From: JANWKA01 sp035533815
Lineage (GTDB): Bacteria > Bacteroidota > Bacteroidia > Chitinophagales > Chitinophagaceae
Assembly (NCBI GenBank): GCA_035533815.1
Contig: DATLTB010000052.1
Location: 1 to 14,340, forward strand
Direction of reading: 5' to 3'
DNA length: 14,340 nt
The position numbers and the translations under genes are program-made. The notes beneath the pieces are model-generated. The model ran no database searches, had not been told where the DNA came from, and worked only from the letters and a program-made list of their open reading frames with translations. Below, one piece after another: positions 6,722 to 14,106 of this stretch. The stretch's first letter is position 1. Each line of letters begins with the position of its first letter.

Positions 6722-9700
6722 TCAAACCACCGCCTGCTGCACATTTCCGGTGCGTTTCAACACTCCCCAGAGTTGCATTTCCCCTTTCAGCGCCTTACGC
6801 CAGGATTTGAAAAGGATAAGGTACATGAATACCCGGTAGACCAGTCTCTGGGGAATTACCCACCAAAGCCTCCCGAAGTTTTCCTTTTCAAAGGCAAAGG
6901 CCAGAATAGCAGCTCCGGCATCTACCACCAGGAAAATCAGGTAATACTGTAAAATATGCAATCTGCTGGCATTGTTCAGTACGAACATGCCAAAAATCAG
7001 GATGATATCAGCCAGGGGAGCAAGCAGGGGAAGCAGGATCTGGTATATGAGTATGTTAGGCATGGCAACAAGGCCCAGCCCTTTATAATTCACATTGAAC
7101 AAGGTATCCCGGTGCTTCCAGAAGCACTGCATCACACCGAAGCACCAGCGGAAACGCTGTTTGAAAAACATCCTGAGGGATTCCGGGGCCTCCGTAAAGG
7201 ACAGGGCATTGGTACAATTGCGGATCACATACCCGCAGCGCAGGATCCGGATAGTCAGGTCACAATCCTCAGCAAGGGTATCTGATGTGAACCCTCCAGC
7301 CTTATGAAGGGCTTCTTTGCGGAAGGCGCCAATAGCGCCAGGTACAACGGTAATGCAATTGATCAGGTCAAATGCACGCCGGTCAAAGTTCTGACTGGTA
7401 ATATATTCTATAGATTGCCACTGCGTCAGGATATTTACTTCATTGCCTACTTTCACATTGCCGGCCACGGCCCCTACATTTTCTTCCATGAACATATGCA
7501 TAAGCAGGGAAAGAGCATCTTGTTTCAACTGGGTATCCGCATCAATACAAAGGAGAAATTCACCGGCTGACCGGCTGATCCCATAGTTTAGGGCAGAAGC
7601 CTTACCTCCGTTCTGTTTGCTGAACAGCTTCACCCTGGGGTTATCGGAGAAAGCCTCAGACACCCTGAGGTAAGTCCTGTCCTTTGAACCATCATCCACA
7701 AAGATGACTTCCAGGTTCGGGTAATCACTTTCCAGCAATGTATGGACAGTATGTATGGCATTGATTTCTTCATTGTATGCGGGTACAATGATGCTGACCA
7801 GGGGCCTTTCTCCAAGATGGACCGGCATTAAACGATCTTCCCGCTTCCTTCTCTTGTTTTCGAAGTATGCCAGTATGCCCAGAATGATGATCCGGCCGAT
7901 GGAAAGGGCAATTCCCACCAGGAACAATGCGTACAGCATATGATTGAACCAATAAGTGCAGGTGGCAAACCAGTAATTCAGGATAATCAGGTAATAATCC
8001 TTCTTATTGGATACCGGAGGCATGATCTGATCCCTGGTCTTGCCCATCAGGTCCCCCACCGTGGTGAAAGTATAGCCATGGGACTTAAAATAATGAATGA
8101 TCCGGGGCAATGCTTCCACGGTGGCTTCCCTGTTGCCCCCTGCATCATGGAGCAGGATTATATTACCCAGGTGACGCATCCTGACCACCCGGTCATAGAT
8201 CGAATCAGCATTGACTCCATCGGACACATCCCAATCTTCCGGATCAATATTCTCCCCGATAGTATAATAATTCTGCTTTCTGGCCATGGCCACGGGGATA
8301 AGCTCATCCATAATGCGGGGCTTGGAATCTGCATTGTAAGGGGCCCGGAACATGATCGTGGAATGCCCCGTTATGCATTCTATCAGCAACCGGGTTGACC
8401 TGATCTCGTATTCTGCCAGCCTGGGATTGATTCGGGCAATATTGGGATGGGTGAAGGTATGGTTCCCAATTTCAAATCCATCCCGGTATTCCCGCTTGAC
8501 TATCGGAATATTATTTTCCGCATTGATGCCTATCAGGAAGAAGGCAGCCGGAACATGCGCCTTTTCCAGAATATTGATAATCCTCACCGTATACTGAGGA
8601 TCCGGGCCGTCATCAAATGTGAGAACCATTTTCCGCTTTTCCCTGCCGAATTGCCGGATCACGAATGTAGAAGGCAGCGTGATATAATCCTGTTCTGCGA
8701 TGAGCATATCTGTGGAATCTATCTGGAGCCGGATGCGGCCGGTCTGGGGAGTGCTCAGTACATCCAGGATCTCCCCATCACCTGTATAATCCACTTTGTT
8801 GCTCGGAGTAATATTGGAAAGCTTGCTGAACTTAACCGGATGTTTTTTAATAGCCGAATCGCTCAGGTCCTGGTCAAAGAATGTCCATAACCTGGAATCC
8901 TCGGAACCCAGTCGCCAGAGTCCGACCCCTGACATTCCATATTCAGCTGCAAACCGCATCGTATTGAAATTAGTGGCGGCATCGGTGAAGTACACATCAT
9001 GCATGACACTGTCCTCATCACGATATTTGTAATGGAGGTTATAGGTATCATCATTGAAACTTATTTTTGCATCATGGAGTTTGGCCCCGCTCAGGGCTTC
9101 CTGATAGGTGACGTCCTGTGCCTCTGCTCCATCCGGCCAGTCATAACCATACCCCGCAATACCCAGGATCATTTTTCTGGCCGGGACCCCGCTTTTGGCA
9201 ACGTCAGCGATCGCCCCTTCAATCCAATGCTGGTCGCTGATCGGACCCGGATCAGAATCTTCGGAATGCTGATCATAAGCCATGATCACCAGGTAATTAT
9301 TGTATTTAGCCAGCTGGCCATAATCATAATCCTCATCAAAAACAGGGACATCCATGGTGACCTGGAATCCGCTGGCATGAAGTTTATTATATAATTTCCG
9401 CTGAAAATCCGTAAAGGGTTCATTGGTGTTTTCAGATACATTCTCCAGGTCTACGTTAACCCCCGTGAAATTATATTTTTTAAGTATGGCCAAAAGCTGA
9501 CTGATCACAAAAGCAGTCTTTCTTTTGCTGTGAATGATGCGCAGGACCGCTTTCCCATCAAAATCATCGTAATAATGATTCGAAAATATGGGAAGGATCA
9601 TCAAATTACTTTCCCGCATGAGCTTCAAGCCCCGCTGATCAATACGCGTTTGCAGGGAATCATTTTTCGGATTAATGAATATCCATTCCGGAAAAACCAT

Positions 9701-10126
9701 ATTCAGCATTCCTTCATTGGACTTCAGGGAATAATAGGACTGGTCATCCCAGGGAACATAGAAGGCAGCACGGATCTGGGAATCCGGAAGGGGCAGGGGC
9801 AGCACCACACGCCGGAACTTCTTTCGCCGATCCATAATAAAAGCATGCGCTTTCAGGTCCCTGAGATGCATGAATTGAAGAAAACTGTGGAATCGCCTGT
9901 TCTTCCGGTTGCGCAGGGTGGTGAGATTGTTGGGATTGAGGATCTTCTTATATACTTCATTTTTATCCTGCAGCCTGGGAAGGGAAGGGTTGGATGCATT
10001 AACCATCGCTACCACAAAAACCACCACAAAAAAGACCAGGATAACAGCCAATATCCTGAAACTCCATTTGAATCTATTCCATCTGCCTGAACTGCTGGTT
10101 TGGAATATTTGCGCTACAGGCTCCAT
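6722..10126 (-). CDS. trifunctional GH18-like hydrolase / NodB deacetylase / GT2 polysaccharide synthase
   Basis: A 1134-residue inner-membrane protein with three enzyme modules. A cytoplasmic tail and one helix (about 23-43) lead to a periplasmic GH18-like domain (about 110-420). This has GVNVDLENV (222-230) with the catalytic DxE pair Asp226/Glu228, MAYDQHSED (282-290) and GVGLWRLGSED (400-410). A NodB deacetylase domain follows (about 495-695): TFDDGPD (503-509), GNHTFTH (554-560) with metal ligands His556 and His560, RAPYNAD (594-600) and LLHDAGG (658-664). A helix at about 730-754 returns to the cytoplasm. The GT2 synthase domain (about 775-1000) has VDDGSKD (810-816), IDADT (861-865), LAEDCD (951-956) and QRFRW (990-994), the processive beta-glycan signature. 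C-terminal helices (about 1017-1110) probably form the export channel. This resembles PgaC plus PgaB functions in one chain, so a partly deacetylated N-acetylhexosamine polymer is inferred, not shown. Confidence 0.92.
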   Translation of the reverse strand: MEPVAQIFQTSSSGRWNRFKWSFRILAVILVFFVVVFVVAMVNASNPSLPRLQDKNEVYKKILNPNNLTTLRNRKNRRFHSFLQFMHLRDLKAHAFIMDRRKKFRRVVLPLPLPDSQIRAAFYVPWDDQSYYSLKSNEGMLNMVFPEWIFINPKNDSLQTRIDQRGLKLMRESNLMILPIFSNHYYDDFDGKAVLRIIHSKRKTAFVISQLLAILKKYNFTGVNVDLENVSENTNEPFTDFQRKLYNKLHASGFQVTMDVPVFDEDYDYGQLAKYNNYLVIMAYDQHSEDSDPGPISDQHWIEGAIADVAKSGVPARKMILGIAGYGYDWPDGAEAQDVTYQEALSGAKLHDAKISFNDDTYNLHYKYRDEDSVMHDVYFTDAATNFNTMRFAAEYGMSGVGLWRLGSEDSRLWTFFDQDLSDSAIKKHPVKFSKLSNITPSNKVDYTGDGEILDVLSTPQTGRIRLQIDSTDMLIAEQDYITLPSTFVIRQFGREKRKMVLTFDDGPDPQYTVRIINILEKAHVPAAFFLIGINAENNIPIVKREYRDGFEIGNHTFTHPNIARINPRLAEYEIRSTRLLIECITGHSTIMFRAPYNADSKPRIMDELIPVAMARKQNYYTIGENIDPEDWDVSDGVNADSIYDRVVRMRHLGNIILLHDAGGNREATVEALPRIIHYFKSHGYTFTTVGDLMGKTRDQIMPPVSNKKDYYLIILNYWFATCTYWFNHMLYALFLVGIALSIGRIIILGILAYFENKRRKREDRLMPVHLGERPLVSIIVPAYNEEINAIHTVHTLLESDYPNLEVIFVDDGSKDRTYLRVSEAFSDNPRVKLFSKQNGGKASALNYGISRSAGEFLLCIDADTQLKQDALSLLMHMFMEENVGAVAGNVKVGNEVNILTQWQSIEYITSQNFDRRAFDLINCITVVPGAIGAFRKEALHKAGGFTSDTLAEDCDLTIRILRCGYVIRNCTNALSFTEAPESLRMFFKQRFRWCFGVMQCFWKHRDTLFNVNYKGLGLVAMPNILIYQILLPLLAPLADIILIFGMFVLNNASRLHILQYYLIFLVVDAGAAILAFAFEKENFGRLWWVIPQRLVYRVFMYLILFKSWRKALKGEMQLWGVLKRTGNVQQAVV

Positions 10127-10607
10127 AATTTACCGGTAAGTTCAATGCCCTATGATTAAAATGAAATAGCCTGCTCGAGAAGAATCAGGAGCAGGCCTTT
10201 CATCCATTGTTTGTTAACCCCAAAAAAGTTTATATGTTCCGGCAATCCGCTGAATAATTTCCTCCGTGTTCCTCTGTGTGAAAGGTTCAGCTGCCTGATA
10301 TTTTTCCTGATGCAATGATACGGAAAAATTTATTTTTCCCTACCGATTTTTTAAACATCCCTTTATCCTGAATCAAGAAAAATTTAAATAATGTTAAAAT
10401 GAAATGCTTCCCGGGATATTAAACCAGGTGAATGAAATTTTGCCTTTTAGGAGAACCAGCCTCCCCATTGTTCCGCATTGTTCCCAGGCCTATATAGCAC
10501 AAATTGATCTCCGCCTTTACCTGCGATTTATGCAAAAAAAATGCCATGAAAGCTTCTGTTTCCCAATATTAACAAACAATTAACTATGAGCTCCCTGGGC
10601 TCAGGCT
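10127..10607. other. non-coding region upstream of the trifunctional synthase gene
   Basis: A 481-base stretch between two minus-strand genes with no convincing gene. It holds a hairpin (10169-10196), a segment at about 10258-10285 resembling a CTCCGTGTTCCTCTGTG-type repeat, and AT-rich parts around 10320-10400. I saw no perfect TAnnTTTG element on the minus strand, so the promoter of the downstream gene is unresolved. No tRNA or known riboswitch was recognised. Confidence 0.5.
10169..10196 (-). promoter_or_regulatory. hairpin in the leader of the GH18-NodB-GT2 gene (attenuator or terminator)
   Basis: GCCTGCTC (10169-10176) pairs perfectly with GAGCAGGC (10189-10196) across a 12-base loop. 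On the minus strand the stem is followed by TATTTCATTTT, a T-rich but broken tail, 42 bases before the ATG of the large gene. It could end transcription arriving from the CorC-like gene some 410 bases upstream, or act as an attenuator. Confidence 0.45.
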
Positions 10608-11867
10608 TTATTTGAGCACCCGCATTTTTACGGTCTCAATGCGGGTCTCGGTTACCCCAAGGATATCAAATTCAAAATCCTTTATAATGATCCTTTCCTT
10701 TACCCGGGGAATGGCCTCATGGGAACTGATGATAAAACCTGACAGGGTTTCGCTACCGGTGTTTGGCAGACCAAAGCCATATTTTCCATTCAAATAGTCT
10801 ATCTCCAACCTCCCTGAAAAGATATATTCCTTTTCTGATAAATGCTTTTCTGTAAGTTCTTCTGTATCATGTTCATCGCGGATTTCTCCGAATATCTCCT
10901 CCAGGAGGTCTTCCAGGGTGACAATGCCTGCTGTCCCCCCGAATTCATCCACCACCCAGGCAATACTCCTCCTGCCTTTGGTGAATTTATTCAGGAGATC
11001 AGTTGCACTCATAGTTTCCGGAACGGCAAGTATGGGATGAATGAGTTCCCTGAGATTGCCGGTATGGCTGAACATGTCCAGGTGGTGCAGATACCCAAGG
11101 ATATTGTCAATACTCCCCTCATATACCAATATTTTGGAAAGCTGGGTGATGATGAAGCGGTTCCTGGCTTCAGGTAGACCAGCAAGGATATCCAATGCCT
11201 CGATTTCATTGCGGGGTATCATGCATTGCCGCACTTTTACATAGGGGAGAGAAAGTGCTTTTTCCAGCAATGCCGCATTCAATTCCTGGCTTTCCGTAAC
11301 ATGCTGTGGATCCTGGATATGGGGGATAGAAATGAATCGGCTGAATACCTGCTGACTTTCGCCCAGCCTCACATCAAACAAGAATTTCAGCAGCCCTTTC
11401 GAAGCATAGATGAAAAAGGCTGAAACAGGATAGCATATTTTCAGAAAAACAGACTGGGGAATGATAAATAGAGAGAACAGATAATCTGCCCTGCTCCGGA
11501 ACAGGGTACCCGGAAGCAGTTCTCCAAAAATGATCAGGATCAGCCCTGTGGCCAGCGATTCAGCCAGCAGCTTGACCAGGGGTGTATCCAGGGAGCCCGA
11601 AAACAGGTTTGCCCAGAAAGGACGGCTAACTTCAGTGACCAATATGCCACAGGCTACCAGGATAAGGTTAATGACTATCAAGCTGCCTCCCAGGAATCGC
11701 TCAGGATGTTCCAGGTAACCTGTCATCAGTTTCCCGGACAAATTTCCCTTTTTATTACTGAGTTCTATGGACAGTTTACTTGCTCCTGCAAATGCAGCCT
11801 CCATCCCGGTAAAAAAACCGAAAATCAGCACACTGGCCATAAATCCTATCCATAGATATAAATTCAT
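10608..11867 (-). CDS. CNNM/CorC-type membrane protein (DUF21, paired CBS, CorC_HlyC)
   Basis: A 419-residue inner-membrane protein of the hemolysin C/CorC/CNNM family, linked to magnesium or cobalt handling; the Bacteroidota gliding protein GldE is a relative. Domains: DUF21 membrane domain (about 1-190; helices near 5-25, 60-80, 105-120 and 130-155; opening FFTGMEAAF at 18-26), paired CBS domains (about 205-335, with MIPRNEIEALD and WVVDEFGGTAGIVTLEDLLEEIFGEI), and a C-terminal CorC_HlyC domain (about 345-418). Odd point: the FGELLPGTLFR segment (114-124) has Gly120 where a Lys commonly follows the Pro. The ATG at 11867 gives the usual family N-terminus. A promoter-like element ends only 5 bases before it. 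The hemolysin label is historical and does not imply lysis. It is not adjacent to gldD or mutY here, so I do not call it gldE. Confidence 0.9.
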   Translation of the reverse strand: MNLYLWIGFMASVLIFGFFTGMEAAFAGASKLSIELSNKKGNLSGKLMTGYLEHPERFLGGSLIVINLILVACGILVTEVSRPFWANLFSGSLDTPLVKLLAESLATGLILIIFGELLPGTLFRSRADYLFSLFIIPQSVFLKICYPVSAFFIYASKGLLKFLFDVRLGESQQVFSRFISIPHIQDPQHVTESQELNAALLEKALSLPYVKVRQCMIPRNEIEALDILAGLPEARNRFIITQLSKILVYEGSIDNILGYLHHLDMFSHTGNLRELIHPILAVPETMSATDLLNKFTKGRRSIAWVVDEFGGTAGIVTLEDLLEEIFGEIRDEHDTEELTEKHLSEKEYIFSGRLEIDYLNGKYGFGLPNTGSETLSGFIISSHEAIPRVKERIIIKDFEFDILGVTETRIETVKMRVLK

Positions 11868-11872
11868 CGTCG

Positions 11873-11902
11873 CAAACCTACTGGATTTTAGTCACCCCCC
11901 AA
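11873..11902 (-). promoter_or_regulatory. Bacteroidota-type promoter abutting the CorC-like gene start
   Basis: On the minus strand, TTG (11902-11900), a 19-base spacer and TAGGTTTG (11880-11873) match the phylum consensus exactly. Only CGACG separates TAGGTTTG from the ATG at 11867, so transcription would start at or within the first codons. Confidence 0.5.
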
Positions 11903-12075
11903 TGGACCATGAATGGCTTGCCCATGAAGCAGCCTGCAGGGACAGTTGGCAGGAAGTGCTATCCGGAATTCAAACCAGGGGTTTGATGGGTTCACTGCCT
12001 GTGGTCACCCTTCCGGTTCAATGGCTTACCGGGTATGATTTTACCAAATTGATTAACCGGGAAGCTAATTCAAAT

Positions 12076-12171
12076 TCAACGATAATTATTTACCTCATCT
12101 ATTTCCCAAACCACCTGCTGCCCAGAAACCAATTTATAAATACAGTTAAATTTCATGTCTTTCAAATCCAT
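12076..12171 (-). CDS. possible 31-residue small protein following gmk
   Basis: An ATG 11 bases after the gmk stop opens a frame of 31 codons (start MDLKDMKF, end VNNYR), ending in TGA. It is fairly charged, with no signal peptide or membrane helix. Position in the gmk operon is the only support; there is no Shine-Dalgarno sequence and no family resemblance. It may be chance. Confidence 0.15.
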   Translation of the reverse strand: MDLKDMKFNCIYKLVSGQQVVWEIDEVNNYR

Positions 12172-12182
12172 TCCGGACAGGA

Positions 12183-12761
12183 TCACCGGTCCCGGTTCAA
12201 AAAATCTTTGACCATCTGGTCTGCCATGCTTTTGGCCTGTTCCAGGTTATTATTAACCAGAATGCGGTCAAAGCGATCGGCAAAATTAAGTTCCATTAAA
12301 GCCTTGTTGATCCTTTCGGTCAACATCGCGGGAGTTTCCGTTCCCCTGGCCTTCAACCTTTCTTCCAGCACAGGCAATGAAGGGGGTTGTATAAATAAGG
12401 TGAAGGATTTGCCGGGATACCTGGATTTCAGGGTCAGGGCCCCCTTCACATCAATATCAATCAGTGGGGTATGTCCGCTATTCCATATCCGGTCCAGTTC
12501 AGATAGCAGCGTTCCGTAGTATTTTTCCGTATAGACCATTTCAAATTCGGCAAAGGCCTTCTCTGCTATTTTCTTCCGGAAAGCATCCGGGGTCAGGAAA
12601 TAATAATCCCTTCCCTCTATTTCACCGGCCCTTGGTTCCCGGGTACAGGCTGACACCGAAAAAGCCAGTTCGGGATGATGAGCCAGCAAATGACGTACAA
12701 TAGTTGTTTTACCCGATCCTGAGGGTGCTGTAAGAATGACTAGAAGATGGGGCTCGTTCAC
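12183..12761 (-). CDS. gmk: guanylate kinase
   Basis: A 192-residue cytoplasmic enzyme that phosphorylates GMP to GDP with ATP. Seen: P-loop APSGSGKTT (12-20), the GMP-binding SACTREPRAGEIEGRDYYF (37-55, with Ser37, Arg41 and the RDY tyrosines), FEMVYTEKYYGT (73-84), IDIDVKGA (101-108; family usually D-x-D-V-Q-G, here Lys instead of Gln), the LID arginines around ERLKARGTET (134-143), and ILVNNN (167-172) near the C-terminus. The length is standard. The start is GTG (12759-12761 on the complement): no ATG lies in frame upstream, and this start leaves the normal short lead before the P-loop. It lies 37 bases after murA, so the two are probably co-transcribed. Confidence 0.96.
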   Translation of the reverse strand: MNEPHLLVILTAPSGSGKTTIVRHLLAHHPELAFSVSACTREPRAGEIEGRDYYFLTPDAFRKKIAEKAFAEFEMVYTEKYYGTLLSELDRIWNSGHTPLIDIDVKGALTLKSRYPGKSFTLFIQPPSLPVLEERLKARGTETPAMLTERINKALMELNFADRFDRILVNNNLEQAKSMADQMVKDFLNRDR

Positions 12762-12798
12762 ACAATTAAAATGAAAACAGCAATGGGCTTCATTACTG

Positions 12799-14106
12799 TT
12801 ATACCCGGGCTATCTCGGCACCCAATTTATTCAGGCGCACATCAATATGCTGATAGCCGCGGTCAATCTGGTCAATGTTCTGGATGATGCTTTTACCTTC
12901 CGCGCTCAGTGCAGCGATCAACAGGGCAACGCCTGCCCGGATATCCGGGGAGGACATGGTGATCCCCCGCAGTTTATATTTACGATCCAGGCCGATCACC
13001 GCTGCCCGATGCGGATCACAAAGAATGATCCTTGCCCCCATGTCAATCAGCTTGTCCACAAAAAATAACCTGCTCTCGAACATTTTCTGATGTATGAGCA
13101 CACTTCCCCTGGCCTGGGTGGCCACGACCAGCACGATGCTCAGCAGGTCCGGGGTAAAACCAGGCCATGGATGATCATAAATAGTCATGATGGAACCGTC
13201 AATGAAAGTCTCTATCTCATAGGATTCCTGGGTGGGAATATAGATATCATCTCCCCTGAATTCCATTGCAATGCCCAGTTGACTGAATTTTCCCGGAATC
13301 ACCCCCAAATGATCCACCCCTGCATTTTTGATGGTGATTTCACTTTGCGTCATGGCGGCCAAACCGATAAAAGAACCCACCTCGATCATGTCCGGCAGCA
13401 ACCTGTGGCTGCATCCGGAAAGACGGTCCACCCCCTGAATCTCCAGCAGATTGGAGCCAATACCGCTGATCCTTGCACCCATATGTTTCAGCATATGGCA
13501 GAGTTGCTGGATGTAAGGTTCACACGCTGCATTATATATGACTGTTTTCCCTTCCGCCAGGACAGCTGCCATCACCAGGTTGGCCGTGCCGGTGACGGAA
13601 GGCTCATCAAGCAGCATATTCGTCCCTTTCAACCTGGTGGCCTGAAGCCGGAAGAAATGATCATCTGGCTCGAATCCTATTTTTGCCCCAAGTTTTTCAA
13701 AACCGGTAATATGGGTATCCAGACGGCGACGGCCTATCTTGTCTCCCCCGGGCCGTGGAATAAAGGCTTTCCCAAACCTGGCCAGCAACGGGCCAGCAAT
13801 CATTACTGCCCCACGGAGGCGCCCGGATTTACTTTTAAACGCCGGGCTGGTAAAATATTCAAAATTAACCTGGGCAGCTTGAAAACTGCAGCTGTCAGGG
13901 CTTGTTCGGAGGGTATGGACTCCCATTTCGGACAACAACTCAATAAGCAGGTTGACATCCAGGATATCGGGAATATTGGAGATTGTGACTTTTTCAGGGG
14001 TGAGCAGGGTGGCACTGATGGCCTGCAATGCTTCATTCTTGGCTCCCTGTGGAATGATCTCACCCCGGAGCCGCTTACCCCCCTTCACTTCAAAAGCAGA
14101 AATCAC
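12799..14106 (-). CDS. murA: UDP-N-acetylglucosamine 1-carboxyvinyltransferase, Asp-type
   Basis: A 435-residue cytoplasmic enzyme transferring enolpyruvate from PEP to UDP-GlcNAc, the first committed step of peptidoglycan synthesis. Seen: GAKNEAL (21-27, with Lys23/Asn24 contacting substrate), SGRLRGAVMIAGPLLARFG (94-112), the active-site loop PRPGGDKIGRRRLDTHI (117-133), EVGSFIGLAA (242-251), and TIYDHPWPGFTPDL (308-321) with the catalytic-acid region. The Cys that binds fosfomycin in E. coli MurA (PGGC) is Asp122 here. Cys-to-Asp MurAs are known to be active and fosfomycin-insensitive, as in mycobacteria and chlamydiae, and this form is usual in Bacteroidota. The start is GTG, overlapping the preceding DUF4290 stop as GTGA (14103-14106), which suggests translational coupling. 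gmk follows after 37 bases. Confidence 0.96.
   Translation of the reverse strand: MISAFEVKGGKRLRGEIIPQGAKNEALQAISATLLTPEKVTISNIPDILDVNLLIELLSEMGVHTLRTSPDSCSFQAAQVNFEYFTSPAFKSKSGRLRGAVMIAGPLLARFGKAFIPRPGGDKIGRRRLDTHITGFEKLGAKIGFEPDDHFFRLQATRLKGTNMLLDEPSVTGTANLVMAAVLAEGKTVIYNAACEPYIQQLCHMLKHMGARISGIGSNLLEIQGVDRLSGCSHRLLPDMIEVGSFIGLAAMTQSEITIKNAGVDHLGVIPGKFSQLGIAMEFRGDDIYIPTQESYEIETFIDGSIMTIYDHPWPGFTPDLLSIVLVVATQARGSVLIHQKMFESRLFFVDKLIDMGARIILCDPHRAAVIGLDRKYKLRGITMSSPDIRAGVALLIAALSAEGKSIIQNIDQIDRGYQHIDVRLNKLGAEIARV

Larger units (their letters stand above)
11868..12182. other. intergenic region between gmk and the CorC-like gene
   Basis: A 315-base gap. It contains the promoter next to 11867 and a 31-codon open frame just after gmk (12076-12171). 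It also contains the first part of a plus-strand open frame (ATG at 11902, open to 12519) that then runs antisense through gmk and has no recognisable domain. In many Bacteroidota nadD follows gmk; it is absent here. Confidence 0.5.

Noticed and set aside
9530..10090. A 186-codon open frame on the plus strand opposite the large synthase gene
   Set aside because: It is antisense to the N-terminal part of a clear gene, has no domain, and is Ile/His-rich as expected for a shadow.
10140..10330. A minus-strand frame of about 50 codons ending in ...EQAISF before the large gene
   Set aside because: It has no early start codon and passes through the hairpin and the repeat-like segment, so it is unlikely to be translated.
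11767..12519. A 250-codon plus-strand open frame as a protein gene
   Set aside because: It overlaps the CorC-like gene and gmk in antisense at both ends. Only the middle part is in free DNA, and it resembles no family I know.
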